Position numbers and translations under genes: made by a program. A stretch of DNA of 64,000 nt from Bacteroidales bacterium UBA3696 (GTDB taxonomy: Bacteria; Bacteroidota; Bacteroidia; Bacteroidales; Paludibacteraceae). The DNA is taken from NCBI GenBank assembly GCA_002372135.1, contig DFIN01000034.1, forward strand, positions 6,499-70,498. The letters run 5' to 3'. Numbering within the stretch: position 1 is the stretch's first letter; the number at the start of each line of letters is the position of its first letter. Shown piece after piece: positions 35,459-44,681 of the stretch. Below the pieces are notes generated by a model. That model had not been told where the DNA came from, ran no database searches, and worked only from the letters and a program-made list of their open reading frames with translations.

Positions 35459-35599
35459 ATGAAAACATACATCATTCCGCAAACCGTAACGATTCGTTAC
35501 ATTGCTCCCGCTGTTCTGCATGCAGTCAGTAACGAGGCTCCTTTAGAACCCGCACCCGGACGCAAAGGAATCGTTACCAGCCCCAAGAACGAGCACTAA
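35459..35599 (+). CDS. Micropeptide with YxxP/APxRKG motifs, following a giant surface protein
   Basis: 46 residues, starting 31 nt after the third giant gene. Tyr4-x-x-Pro7 near the N-terminus, a moderately hydrophobic centre (about 10-23), and APGRKG at 32-37. The last block matches APERKG of the first micropeptide closely. No separate promoter is visible, so it is probably read with the giant gene. A GC-rich hairpin follows at 35621-35655. Function unknown; support is the recurrence of position, length and motifs. Confidence 0.68.
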   Translation: MKTYIIPQTVTIRYIAPAVLHAVSNEAPLEPAPGRKGIVTSPKNEH

Positions 35600-35620
35600 T
35601 GTTCTGTATATAATCATGCA

Positions 35621-35655
35621 TTGAGGGAGTGTCCTTAACGGGGGCACTCCCTCAA
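35621..35655. terminator. Strong hairpin after the third micropeptide
   Basis: TTGAGGGAGTG (35621-35631) and CACTCCCTCAA (35645-35655) pair perfectly over 11 bp around 13 nt. There is no clear T-run after it, so it may be an attenuator, mRNA 3'-end stabiliser or weak terminator before rfbD. Confidence 0.55.
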
Positions 35656-35669
35656 TAAACCCAACCGTC

Positions 35670-36539
35670 ATGAATGTATTAGTTACCGGCAGTCGTGGTC
35701 AGTTAGGCACCGAACTGCGCCGCCTTAGCCCTTTGCACACCGCCCATCAATATGTATGGGCTGACATAGACGAACTGGATTTGACCAACGCTGCGGCAGT
35801 AGCCGATTTCGTCCATCGTCACCATATTGATACCATCGTCAACTGCGCTGCCTTCACCAACGTGGACGGAGCCGAACAGCATGAAGCCGACGCGCTCCGC
35901 GTCAATGCCGATGCCGTGGCTAACCTCGCACGAACGGGCAGACGCATCATCCATATCTCCACCGACTATGTCTTTTCCGGCGAAGACTGTTTGCCCTATC
36001 GTGAGTCAGACCAGCCCAATCCTCATACCGCCTACGGACGCACTAAGTTAGAAGGTGAGAAACAGCTATTAGCCATCTGCCCCGATGCCATCATTTTACG
36101 CACAGCGTGGCTCTATTCTCCGTGGGGCAAGAACTTCGTCAAGACAATGCTTTCCGCCTCCGAACAGCATAGTGAACTGCGCGTCGTCTATGACCAGATA
36201 GGTTCGCCCACCTATGCCGGCGACCTTGCCGAAGCCGTCTTTGCCGTCTTGGATTGTCCGACTTGGCACGCCGGTATATACCACTTTACCGACGAGGGCG
36301 TTTGCTCGTGGTTCGATTTTACCATCGAAATACTGCGGCAAGCCAACCTGATCTTGGGAACGAACCGTTACCAAGCAGCCGTTCTGCCCATCCGCTCCGA
36401 AGAATATACCTATCGCACCCCGCGCCCCCATTACAGCGTACTTGATAAGCAGAAATTCAAATCAACTTTCCATTTTTCAATTCCTTATTGGACGGATAGT
36501 CTCCGCCAATGTCTAACCGCTATTTTGCAGGCACAATGA
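35670..36539 (+). CDS. rfbD: dTDP-4-dehydrorhamnose reductase
   Basis: 289 residues, usual length. The NAD(P) motif VTGSRGQLGTEL is at the N-terminus. ISTDYVFSGEDCLPY and the YxxxK pair in AYGRTKLEGEK mark the extended short-chain dehydrogenase RmlD family. The enzyme makes dTDP-L-rhamnose, a precursor for surface polysaccharides. rfbC lies 3 kb away on the other strand; rfbA and rfbB are not in this window. The stop overlaps the next start (ATGA). Confidence 0.93.
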   Translation: MNVLVTGSRGQLGTELRRLSPLHTAHQYVWADIDELDLTNAAAVADFVHRHHIDTIVNCAAFTNVDGAEQHEADALRVNADAVANLARTGRRIIHISTDYVFSGEDCLPYRESDQPNPHTAYGRTKLEGEKQLLAICPDAIILRTAWLYSPWGKNFVKTMLSASEQHSELRVVYDQIGSPTYAGDLAEAVFAVLDCPTWHAGIYHFTDEGVCSWFDFTIEILRQANLILGTNRYQAAVLPIRSEEYTYRTPRPHYSVLDKQKFKSTFHFSIPYWTDSLRQCLTAILQAQ

Positions 36540-37243
36540 AAGAAATACTCCGCTTTTTGACTGACCTTAGTTTGAACAACAACCGCGAATGGTTTGAACT
36601 TCACCGTTCGCAATACGAACAGTGCCGCCGTCAGTTTGAGCAGTTCGCCTCTGACTACTTGGCAGGGCTGGCTCGTATGGATCCGCAACTTGCAGCCGTG
36701 CAGCCCAAGGATTGTATATGGCGCATATACCGCGATGTGCGCTTCTCGCGCGACAAACGCCCCTATAAAGAGTGGTTCGGCGTTTTTCCCGCTGCCCCCG
36801 CTCCGGGTAAACCCAAAACGGGCGGTAAAAAATCCAATCGCGGCGGCTACTATATCCATCTGCAACCCGGTCTATGTATGTTTGCCGGCGGAATGTGGAA
36901 CCCTTCGCCCGAATTGCTCAAAGTGCTCCGTCAGGAGATTTTGGCGAACTATGACGAGGTGGAACATATCATGGCAACGCCGGACTGGCAACGCTATTTC
37001 GGTGACTTTGATACCGAGTGGATGCTCAAGAAAGTGCCGTTGGGTTTTCCTGCTGATTTTGTACATGCCGATTGGCTCAAGCGCAAAGCCTTTACATTCT
37101 CGTGCAGCCTGACCGATGAGCAAGTATGTAGCCCGGATTTTTTAGATCTTGCCTTAGACATTGCTCGAACCGCCCAACCGATGAACGATTTTCTCAACTA
37201 TACCTTTGAAGAATACGGAGAGTTTCCTACCTCAGAACGCTAA
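36536..37243 (+). CDS. DUF2461 domain protein
   Basis: 235 residues from the ATG at 36536, which overlaps the rfbD stop by 4 nt; the longer frame from 36509 is not needed. It carries FLTDLSLNNNREWFELHRSQYEQ, IYRDVRFSRDKRPYKEWFG, GGYYIHLQPG and GMWNPSPELLKVLRQEI, the standard DUF2461 (TIGR02453) series. Function is unknown; the family is widespread in bacteria and fungi. Tight coupling to rfbD suggests shared transcription rather than a shared pathway. Confidence 0.92.
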   Translation: MKEILRFLTDLSLNNNREWFELHRSQYEQCRRQFEQFASDYLAGLARMDPQLAAVQPKDCIWRIYRDVRFSRDKRPYKEWFGVFPAAPAPGKPKTGGKKSNRGGYYIHLQPGLCMFAGGMWNPSPELLKVLRQEILANYDEVEHIMATPDWQRYFGDFDTEWMLKKVPLGFPADFVHADWLKRKAFTFSCSLTDEQVCSPDFLDLALDIARTAQPMNDFLNYTFEEYGEFPTSER

Positions 37244-37256
37244 TCCTTTCCCCATT

Positions 37257-38765
37257 ATGAGTAATACCCATGGCGCGATGCGCATTCTTGCCAAAGAAAC
37301 GGCCATCTATGGTCTATCGTCCATCATCGGCAAGTTCCTCAATTGGCTCTTGGTTCCCCTCTATACGTATGTGTTGGCACAGCAGTCGGACTATGGTATT
37401 GTTACCAACCTCTACGCATGGACAGCCCTGCTGCTCGTTATCCTGACCTATGGAATGGAAACGGGCTTTTTCCGCTTTGCCAACAAAGAAGGCGAGCACC
37501 CGTTGACCGTCTATCGCACGGCGATGATTAGTATAGGTACGACATCCTTGCTTTTTGCTGTTCTCTGCTGTGTTTTCAGCCAACCAATAGCTCGATGGCT
37601 CGGATATGCCGACCATGCCGAGTTTATCGCCTTGCTCGCTGTCGTGGTGGCTATGGACGCGTTTGCCAGCATCCCCTTTGCCTACCTGCGCTACAAGAAA
37701 CAAGCCATCCGCTTTGCCGCACTCAAACTGCTGTTCGTCTTCCTCAATATCGTACTGAATATCTTTTTCCTCGTTCTCTGTCCTCTTTGGCAGGGCTGTA
37801 GCCTGATTAGCAGTTGGTACGATCCTAACTATGGAGTGGGCTATGTGTTCATTGCCAATATATTGGCTACCGGCATTCAGACGCTTTGTCTTTTGCCTTC
37901 CGTCTTTGACCGCAGTACAGTGGCTCAATCCGCCATTGCAACCCCTGCTTCGTTCTCGTGGCCTTTGTTAAAACAGATGTTGCGCTATTCGTTACCCCTT
38001 CTTGTGCTTGGGGTGTGCGGCATCATGAATCAGACCTTAGACCGCATCATCTTCCCCTTCCTCTATACCGAACCGGACGCACAAGCCCAATTGGGTATTT
38101 ATGGAGCATGCTTCAAGGTGGCAATGGTGATGATGATGTTCACCCAAGCCTTTCGCTATGCCTACGAACCGTTCGTTTTCTCCAAACAAAAAGAGAAAAA
38201 CTCGTTGCAAGCCTATGCCGATGCTATGAAATGGTATGTCTATTTCTCGCTACTTATCCTGCTCGGTATGGTGGTTTATATGGACCTGCTGCGCTACCTT
38301 ATTGCCCCTTCCTATTGGGAAGGGTTGCGCGTAATCCCTATTGTGCTGTGGACCTATGTGTTCCAAGGGGTCTATTTTAACCTCTCTTTCTGGTACAAAC
38401 TGACCGATAAGACGCAGTGGGGAGCGTGGTTCTCACTTATCGGGTTGGTTATCAACCTCGTCTTGCAAATCGTACTTGTGCCTCGCTACGGCTATATGGC
38501 TTCGGCTTGTGCTGCTTGGGCTTCTTATTTCGTGATTATGTTGCTGTCCTATTTTGTGGGGCAACGACACATGGCTATTCCTTATGACCTGACCCGTATT
38601 TTCCTCTCGTTAATCCTCTGCTTGCTTCTCTTGGCGGCATATAGTAGTATGGACGGTTGGTCCACCGTTGGCAGAATGGCAGCCGGAACGGGATTGATAA
38701 CGGTCTATATAGGAGGCATTTATCTGTTGCACCGATCGGAGCAAAGAAAAACGGGAACTGTTTAG
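37257..38765 (+). CDS. Polysaccharide flippase (Wzx/MATE-like)
   Basis: 502 residues from the ATG at 37257, after the DUF2461 stop; a TTG at 37206 inside that gene is rejected. It has about 12-14 hydrophobic helices without a signal peptide, beginning ILAKETAIYGLSSIIGKFLNWLLVPLYTYVL, which is typical of the polysaccharide biosynthesis (RfbX) flippases. It probably moves lipid-linked oligosaccharides across the inner membrane. Its location with rfbD fits a surface-glycan role. Its last codons form one arm of a terminator stem and overlap the oppositely oriented lipoprotein gene by 4 nt. Confidence 0.88.
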   Translation: MSNTHGAMRILAKETAIYGLSSIIGKFLNWLLVPLYTYVLAQQSDYGIVTNLYAWTALLLVILTYGMETGFFRFANKEGEHPLTVYRTAMISIGTTSLLFAVLCCVFSQPIARWLGYADHAEFIALLAVVVAMDAFASIPFAYLRYKKQAIRFAALKLLFVFLNIVLNIFFLVLCPLWQGCSLISSWYDPNYGVGYVFIANILATGIQTLCLLPSVFDRSTVAQSAIATPASFSWPLLKQMLRYSLPLLVLGVCGIMNQTLDRIIFPFLYTEPDAQAQLGIYGACFKVAMVMMMFTQAFRYAYEPFVFSKQKEKNSLQAYADAMKWYVYFSLLILLGMVVYMDLLRYLIAPSYWEGLRVIPIVLWTYVFQGVYFNLSFWYKLTDKTQWGAWFSLIGLVINLVLQIVLVPRYGYMASACAAWASYFVIMLLSYFVGQRHMAIPYDLTRIFLSLILCLLLLAAYSSMDGWSTVGRMAAGTGLITVYIGGIYLLHRSEQRKTGTV

Positions 38766-38776
38766 TTCCCGTTTTT
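38747..38776. terminator. Bidirectional terminator built from the ends of two coding sequences
   Basis: AAAAACGGGAAC (38747-38758) and GTTCCCGTTTTT (38765-38776) form a perfect 12-bp stem with a TGTTTA loop. The A-run and T-run serve both directions. The stop codons of the flippase (38763-38765) and of the lipoprotein (38762-38764) fall in the loop and at the stem edge. Confidence 0.9.
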
Positions 38777-39466
38777 ATGTTTCCGTAGGTATTTTTCTAT
38801 TTGTCGGTCACTCACCCGTATGGCTTGCTCCAAGGTGGCTATATCCCGCATCAGAACGGCTAAACGATACGTTTCGGCAAGAGCCTCTTTCTCGTTGGTT
38901 TGCAGGTAATAGATAGGCTCTCGCTTTCCTATAAGGGTTACTTTGATACGACTATCGGTATGGGCTGCCACCTGTTCCAGTACGCGAAGTGCATCTTGTT
39001 CAGTCAGGGTAAGCACTTCGTGAACGCCCTCTACTTCAAAGCGGTGGTTCGTGCCTTCGGCTTCTACATATCCCTCGTCCACACTCAGCCGTATGGCTCG
39101 CTGGTCAATGCCGCCCGAACCGTAGTAGTAACTCTGTACGCTTAAGCGGCGATCGTCTGTTACATACGCTTGCAGAAAATTGCGCGAAGTGTTCTTGTTT
39201 GTAGCCAATAGTTTATGCACATATCGTCCGTGGTCCTCATACCCATCCTCTTTCTCATACTTGAAGTGCGCCAAGAGGGGATCCACTTCCGGCAGCAGGT
39301 TTTGCAGTACAGAGTCCGAATAGGCGCGGGTTTGCTGCGCTTGCACATATTGCAGACTATCTTTTTGAGCCATCTCGCGGCGCATCTCGTCTGCACGAGA
39401 AGGTTTGTGGCAGGACGACAAGCAAACGGCGGATAAAAAAAGGCAGAGATATACGGATATTTTCAT
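38762..39466 (-). CDS. Lipoprotein of unknown function
   Basis: 234 residues with a lipoprotein signal peptide and lipobox LSSC (Cys19). A charged helical segment (about 23-60, many Gln/Arg/Asp) is followed by a mixed alpha/beta region with YYYGSGGIDQRAIRLSVDEGY and YYLQTNEKEALAETYRLA, then a basic coiled-coil-like end. I do not recognise the family. It is 21 nt downstream of rfbC and probably shares its transcript. It converges on the flippase gene and overlaps it by 4 nt. Confidence 0.82.
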   Translation of the reverse strand: MKISVYLCLFLSAVCLSSCHKPSRADEMRREMAQKDSLQYVQAQQTRAYSDSVLQNLLPEVDPLLAHFKYEKEDGYEDHGRYVHKLLATNKNTSRNFLQAYVTDDRRLSVQSYYYGSGGIDQRAIRLSVDEGYVEAEGTNHRFEVEGVHEVLTLTEQDALRVLEQVAAHTDSRIKVTLIGKREPIYYLQTNEKEALAETYRLAVLMRDIATLEQAIRVSDRQIEKYLRKHKNGN

Positions 39467-39487
39467 ACGGTTAGGATAGGGAAAAAC

Positions 39488-40036
39488 TTAAAAATCAATC
39501 ACGGCATCGCGCAGCATCGGATAGACTTGGTCTTTTGCACTGAGGATACGGTCGCTTTCAGGAATGTGCCAATCAATGTTCAAATCGCTGTCGCTCAATA
39601 GAATACCTCCTTCCGCTTCTTTGCAATAGAGGTTGTCGCACTTGTAGGTAAAGAGGGCTTTGGGGCTAAGCACCGAAAAGCCGTGCGCAAACCCGCGCGG
39701 GATAAATAGTTGGCGGTGATTCGTGTCGCTCAACTCCACGCTAAACCATTGTCCGTAGGTAGGACTGCCTTTGCGCAAGTCCACTCCGACATCCAATACA
39801 CAACCCACAGGGCAACTCACCAACTTCGCCTGAGCTTGTTCGCCGCGCTGAAAATGCAAACCGCGAACCACTCCATACGAACTCCAAGACATGTTGTCTT
39901 GTATAAAATGAGCCTCTATCCCCGCCTCACGATAGCGAACAGTTTGATAGGTTTCTTCAAACATACCGCGAGCATCTTGATATACATCCGGCTCAATAAT
40001 CAGCATTCCCGATAGGGGAGTTTCTATCACTTTCAT
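39488..40036 (-). CDS. rfbC: dTDP-4-dehydrorhamnose 3,5-epimerase
   Basis: 182 residues from the ATG at 40036; the 28-residue extension from 40120 would cross the promoter. RmlC cupin motifs are complete: DARGMFEETYQ, HFIQDNMSWSSYGVVRGLHFQ with the catalytic histidine, DLRKGSPTYGQW, and IPRGFAHGFSVLS. The enzyme epimerises dTDP-4-keto-6-deoxyglucose at C3 and C5 in dTDP-L-rhamnose synthesis, the step before RfbD (35670-36539). Followed by the unknown lipoprotein gene. Confidence 0.95.
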   Translation of the reverse strand: MKVIETPLSGMLIIEPDVYQDARGMFEETYQTVRYREAGIEAHFIQDNMSWSSYGVVRGLHFQRGEQAQAKLVSCPVGCVLDVGVDLRKGSPTYGQWFSVELSDTNHRQLFIPRGFAHGFSVLSPKALFTYKCDNLYCKEAEGGILLSDSDLNIDWHIPESDRILSAKDQVYPMLRDAVIDF

Positions 40037-40057
40037 GGTCTTTCTGCTTTTACAGCG

Positions 40058-40088
40058 CAAAAATACAACCTTTCTCTCTCCTATACAA
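40058..40088 (-). promoter_or_regulatory. Promoter of rfbC
   Basis: TATTTTTG on the minus strand (complement of 40058-40065) with TTG (complement of 40086-40088) 20 nt upstream. It supports the shorter rfbC start at 40036. Confidence 0.6.
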
Positions 40089-40107
40089 GCAGAATTTATA
40101 TTCTTTA

Positions 40108-40138
40108 TTGCCAAACCCAAAAACTAACCCTACCTTTG
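40108..40138 (+). promoter_or_regulatory. Promoter of the M16 peptidase/era/pyrH/frr operon
   Basis: TTG at 40108-40110 and TACCTTTG at 40131-40138, spacing 20 nt. It stands back to back with the rfbC promoter and shows that translation of the peptidase cannot begin at the TTG at 40108. Confidence 0.7.
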
Positions 40139-40167
40139 CGGGCGATAACCGATTAAATGTTCACGTT

Positions 40168-43056
40168 ATGGCAAAACGTATCTACACCGTATTATTCATT
40201 GCTTTTTGGGCGATGACCTTTTCACTGTCTGCACAGAATAAAGCGTTGCTGACTGAGTATAAATTAGATAACGGTCTGACCGTTATGCTGTGGGAGAACC
40301 ACGATATGCCCGATGTAACCGGCTATGTGGCAGTACGGGTCGGGTCGGTGGACGAACCTAAGGAATATACCGGTTTGGCGCACTACCTTGAGCACATGCT
40401 CTTCAAGGGTACACAACGCATCGGCGCACTCGATTGGGAAAAAGAACAACCTCTGTACGAGGAGATTATTCGTCTCTATGACACCTATTCGCAAACCACG
40501 GACCCCGTGCAACGCGATACCCTTGCGCAACAGATCAACCGCCTTTCCATCGCCGAAGCACAAGTCTCCACTACGCACGACTTTTTTGCCCTGATGGACG
40601 AGATAGGTGCTGTTGATGTCAATGCCTTTACAACCTACGACATGACCTGCTACACCAGTTCGTTCCCCGCTCATCAGATGCTCAAATGGCTGACCATCAA
40701 TGCCGACCGTATGCGTCAGCCCGTCTTCCGCACGTTCCAAGCCGAATTGGAAAATGTATTTGAAGAATACAACATGAGCGCAGCTTCCGTAGGGACGCAA
40801 CAGCAGAACTACCTCTTTGAAACCATATACAAAGGGCACCCTTACGAGCGAAGCGTCATCGGCGTGCCCGAACACCTGAAGAACCCCCAACTCAGTCAGT
40901 TAATCAATTTCTTTAATACTTGGTATGTGGCGAATAATATGGCACTCATATTGGTGGGCGATTTCTCTACGGCACATATCCAACCCATGATTGAGCATAC
41001 CTTTGGTTCGTTGCCATCTCGCGAGTTGCCCGCACGGCAAAGACAGTTGCCCTCGTTTGAGGCAGGACTGAAAAAGACATTCCGTATTGGTAACTATCCG
41101 CAGATTTATTGGGTGTTTGAAGGGGTAACGATGGACCATGAAGACTTGCCTGCCCTGCAACTCGTTTGCCAACTGCTTAACAACAACTCCGGCACCGGTT
41201 TGCTCGACAAAATCATGATGGACGGCGAGGTTAGTGCAGCCCAGTGTATGGTGGATCCCCGTCGCGACCTCGGACGAATCCTCGTAACCGCTATCCCCTA
41301 CTTTGACCCCAACCAACAGTCGTTTGAAAGCAATTCAGCCACAGCCCGTATCGTCATGAACGAGATTGATAAAATCAAGAAAGGCGATATACCCGATTGG
41401 CTAATTGATGCCGTCAAGCAGGAAATAAAGCAGCAGTACACCCTTGCGTTTGAAGAAGGGTCTGCCAATATGAGTGAACTGCTCAGTTGCTTTATCTATG
41501 ATATCCCTACCGACCGCATATTTACGCAGTTAGACCTCATTCAAAACCTCTCAAAAGAAGATATCCGGCGCGTGGCAAAGAAGTACTTTGACACCAATCC
41601 GATGACCATCACATTTGATGAGGGAGAACCCAAAATCAACAAACTGCCCAAACCGAAGATTCAGCCGCTGCAAATCCCCGAAGGAGTGGAAACAGACTAT
41701 GCCCGTACTTTCCGCCGCTTGTCTGAAGATCCCCACCAACCTACGTACAACAACTTGGCAGACGTTCAAGTAATGCCCGTGGACGACAATGTGCGCCTCC
41801 ACTATACCAAGAACACCAAGAATAGTCTATTTACGCTCTCGCTGCGGTATGGGGTAGGTACCAAGAAAATGCCGATGTTGGAGTATGTGGTTCAACTCAT
41901 GAACCGCGCCGGCACCATGCCTGACACCGATGCGCAAACTTTCCGCCGCCAACTCAGCCAATTAGGCGGTTCGATAGCCTACGGTGTTAGTGATAACTAC
42001 CTGACCATTCAAGTCTTGGGCGAGGACGAGCACATGCAAGAGATTTTGCAGTTGGTCAATATGCAAATCCTCATGCCCAAATTGGACAAAAAGCAGTTTG
42101 ATGCCGTCAAGGGTTCCGAGTTGTCGTCCCGCCTGATGATTAAGCGTATCCATTCTGCTTGGCCAGATGCCCTGCGCGAATATATAGTCTATGGCGACCA
42201 ATCGAAGTACTTGGACGTAGTACCTTTCCTCGATGTGTATGATATGGACGAACTGAAAATGATGGTGCAGTTCCAAAAAGCCACCAAGTATGCGCTGGAT
42301 GTGCACTATTGCGGTACGCATACGCCCAAGGAAGTGGTTGCAGCCCTCCCGCTGTCAGAAGGTATGATGCCTTCTACTTCGCCCGAACTGCGCGACAAAC
42401 AGCAATACGACAAAACGCAGATATTCTTCCTTCCCGACCCGAAACTGCAACAAGCCTCCGTCTATTTCTATCAACTCGGCGAACCGTATGACATTCGTCA
42501 GCAGGTGGCTATGGATGCTTTCAACCACTATTTCTCCGGCGGATTTACCGGTATAGTGTTGGACGAAATACGTACCAAACGCTCGCTTGCCTATTCCGCC
42601 TATGCTATGATGACCGGTTCTATTCTTCCCGGTAAACCCACCTCGTTCGTGGGCTATATAGGTACGCAGTCGGACAAAGTGGTAGAAGCCGTTACCACCT
42701 TCCTGCAACTCAATCAGACATTGCCGCTCTATCCGGCTCGCATACAAGGAATCAAGACGATGGTACGCCAACAGTGGCAATCGCAACAACCCTCAATGAG
42801 GCAGAAGAGTTATGTATATGAGGCTTGGAAACGCTTGGGCTATACGGATGACCCGCTGCGTGTACACGAAAAGGATATAGAACAACTCACCTTTGACCAA
42901 ATACAAACCTATTATCAGAACCATGTACAAGGTCGTCCGTTAGCCATCCTTATCGTGGGAGACCCCAAACAAATTGATATGAAACAACTTGGCAAGATTG
43001 CCAAGGTGAAACGCGTTTCGCTGAACGACTTGTTCGCTCCGTTAGACCTTGACTAA
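40168..43056 (+). CDS. M16 family zinc metallopeptidase (two-domain)
   Basis: 962 residues from the ATG at 40168, with a signal peptide (MAKRIYTVLFIAFWAMTFSLSAQ). The inverted zinc motif HYLEH is at 72-76 (GLAHYLEHMLFKG) and the third zinc ligand is probably in ELENVFEEYNM. The second half (from about 480) repeats the M16 fold without HxxEH, as in pitrilysin-like and PqqL-like enzymes with one active and one inactive half. It is predicted to degrade peptides in the periplasm. It heads a long plus-strand housekeeping operon, 18 nt before era. Confidence 0.92.
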   Translation: MAKRIYTVLFIAFWAMTFSLSAQNKALLTEYKLDNGLTVMLWENHDMPDVTGYVAVRVGSVDEPKEYTGLAHYLEHMLFKGTQRIGALDWEKEQPLYEEIIRLYDTYSQTTDPVQRDTLAQQINRLSIAEAQVSTTHDFFALMDEIGAVDVNAFTTYDMTCYTSSFPAHQMLKWLTINADRMRQPVFRTFQAELENVFEEYNMSAASVGTQQQNYLFETIYKGHPYERSVIGVPEHLKNPQLSQLINFFNTWYVANNMALILVGDFSTAHIQPMIEHTFGSLPSRELPARQRQLPSFEAGLKKTFRIGNYPQIYWVFEGVTMDHEDLPALQLVCQLLNNNSGTGLLDKIMMDGEVSAAQCMVDPRRDLGRILVTAIPYFDPNQQSFESNSATARIVMNEIDKIKKGDIPDWLIDAVKQEIKQQYTLAFEEGSANMSELLSCFIYDIPTDRIFTQLDLIQNLSKEDIRRVAKKYFDTNPMTITFDEGEPKINKLPKPKIQPLQIPEGVETDYARTFRRLSEDPHQPTYNNLADVQVMPVDDNVRLHYTKNTKNSLFTLSLRYGVGTKKMPMLEYVVQLMNRAGTMPDTDAQTFRRQLSQLGGSIAYGVSDNYLTIQVLGEDEHMQEILQLVNMQILMPKLDKKQFDAVKGSELSSRLMIKRIHSAWPDALREYIVYGDQSKYLDVVPFLDVYDMDELKMMVQFQKATKYALDVHYCGTHTPKEVVAALPLSEGMMPSTSPELRDKQQYDKTQIFFLPDPKLQQASVYFYQLGEPYDIRQQVAMDAFNHYFSGGFTGIVLDEIRTKRSLAYSAYAMMTGSILPGKPTSFVGYIGTQSDKVVEAVTTFLQLNQTLPLYPARIQGIKTMVRQQWQSQQPSMRQKSYVYEAWKRLGYTDDPLRVHEKDIEQLTFDQIQTYYQNHVQGRPLAILIVGDPKQIDMKQLGKIAKVKRVSLNDLFAPLDLD

Positions 43057-43074
43057 TATACGTAACCCAACAGA

Positions 43075-43968
43075 ATGCACCATTCCGGATTTGTAAATAT
43101 AGTAGGCAACCCCAATGTCGGTAAATCGACCCTTATGAATGCCCTCGTCGGCGAGCGGCTGTCCATTATTACATCCAAGGCACAGACGACACGCCACCGC
43201 ATTATGGGCATTGTCAACGGGGACGATTTTCAGATTGTCTATTCCGATACACCCGGGGTACTCAAACCAAATTATCGCCTTCAGCAGCAGATGCTCGAGT
43301 TTTCCCGTTCGGCACTGGTGGATGCCGATGTGTTGCTCTATGTAACTGATGTGCAAGACCATGCCGACCGCAATGCCGAGTTTTTGGACAAGGTGAAGCG
43401 GATGGCGGAAGCCGGTACACGCGTCTTCCTCGTGATTAACAAAATTGACCTTACTACGCAGCAGACTTTGGACAACCTCGTCGCCTTTTGGCAAAAAGCC
43501 ATCCCGCAAGCCGCTATCTTTCCCATTTCTGCCAAGGAGAAGTTCGGGGTGGACCAACTCTTTCAGGCGATTCGTGATGCCCTGCCCGAGTCGCCGCCTT
43601 TCTTTGACAAAGACCAACTCACCGACAAACCGGCTCGCTTCTTTGTGGATGAGATCATCCGCGAAAAGATACTGCTGAACTACGACAAGGAAATACCGTA
43701 CAGCGTAGAGGTGGAAGTAGAACAATTTAAGGAAGAAGACCGTCTCATACGTATCGGTGCTGTTATTTATGTGGAGCGTGAAAGCCAAAAAGGCATTATT
43801 ATCGGACATCAAGGTTCAGCCCTTAAAAAAGTAGGGGCTCAAGCGCGGCACGACATAGAAGCCTTTTTCGGGAAGCAAGTCTTCCTGCAACTCTTTGTGA
43901 AAGTGGATCGCGACTGGCGAAGCAACCAATCCCGTTTGCGTCACTATGGGTATGACCTTAATAATTAA
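43075..43968 (+). CDS. era: GTPase Era
   Basis: 297 residues. G1 GNPNVGKST, the T of TTRH as G2, G3 DTPGV and G4 NKID are in place, and the C-terminal KH domain has GIIIGHQGSALKKVG. Era binds the 3' end of 16S rRNA and supports 30S assembly. It lies between the M16 peptidase and pyrH, with 6 nt to pyrH. Confidence 0.97.
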   Translation: MHHSGFVNIVGNPNVGKSTLMNALVGERLSIITSKAQTTRHRIMGIVNGDDFQIVYSDTPGVLKPNYRLQQQMLEFSRSALVDADVLLYVTDVQDHADRNAEFLDKVKRMAEAGTRVFLVINKIDLTTQQTLDNLVAFWQKAIPQAAIFPISAKEKFGVDQLFQAIRDALPESPPFFDKDQLTDKPARFFVDEIIREKILLNYDKEIPYSVEVEVEQFKEEDRLIRIGAVIYVERESQKGIIIGHQGSALKKVGAQARHDIEAFFGKQVFLQLFVKVDRDWRSNQSRLRHYGYDLNN

Positions 43969-43974
43969 ATCAAT

Positions 43975-44679
43975 ATGTATCATCGTATTCTTCTCAAACT
44001 TTCCGGCGAAAGCCTTATGGGCGAACAAGGTTACGGTATCGACCGCCTTCGTTTGCAGCAATATGCACAGCAGATCTACCACCTTGCTAACGCCGGTGTC
44101 CAAATCGGTATCGTCATCGGCGGTGGTAATATATTCCGTGGACTGAGCGGTGCCCAGAAAGGTTTTGACCGCGTCAAAGGCGATCAGATGGGCATGCTTG
44201 CCACCGTCATCAATTCGTTAGCCCTTTCGTCTGCGCTCGAAGCACTCGGGCAGAAAGTGCGCGTGATGACCAATGTGCGGATGGAACCTATCGGCGAGTA
44301 TTTTAGCAAAGACAAAGCCGTCCGTCTGCTCAATAAAGGGAATGTGGTCATCTTTGCTGCCGGTACGGGTAATCCGTATTTTACGACGGACAGTGCTTCC
44401 TCGCTCAAAGCCATTGAGATAGAGGCTGATATACTGTTTAAGGGCACCCGTGTGGACGGCATCTATACGGCCGACCCCGAAAAAGATCCTACGGCTACCA
44501 AGTTCACAGAAATCACCTACGACGAAGTGCTACGCCGCCATCTCAAAGTGATGGACCTGACTGCTATCACGCTCTGTATGGAGAACCAAATGCCTATCTA
44601 TGTCTTTGATATGGACACAGTAGGTAATCTGCAGCGTGTCATAAACGGCGAACCGATAGGTACGCTGGTCAAACCGTGA
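43975..44679 (+). CDS. pyrH: UMP kinase
   Basis: 234 residues. The amino-acid-kinase fold motifs LLKLSGESLMGEQGYGID, VIGGGNIFRG and the nucleotide-binding TGNPYFTTDSA are present. The enzyme phosphorylates UMP to UDP with ATP in pyrimidine synthesis. pyrH followed by frr is a common bacterial order. An 8-bp-periodic AAATC linker separates them. Confidence 0.97.
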   Translation: MYHRILLKLSGESLMGEQGYGIDRLRLQQYAQQIYHLANAGVQIGIVIGGGNIFRGLSGAQKGFDRVKGDQMGMLATVINSLALSSALEALGQKVRVMTNVRMEPIGEYFSKDKAVRLLNKGNVVIFAAGTGNPYFTTDSASSLKAIEIEADILFKGTRVDGIYTADPEKDPTATKFTEITYDEVLRRHLKVMDLTAITLCMENQMPIYVFDMDTVGNLQRVINGEPIGTLVKP

Positions 44680-44681
44680 AG

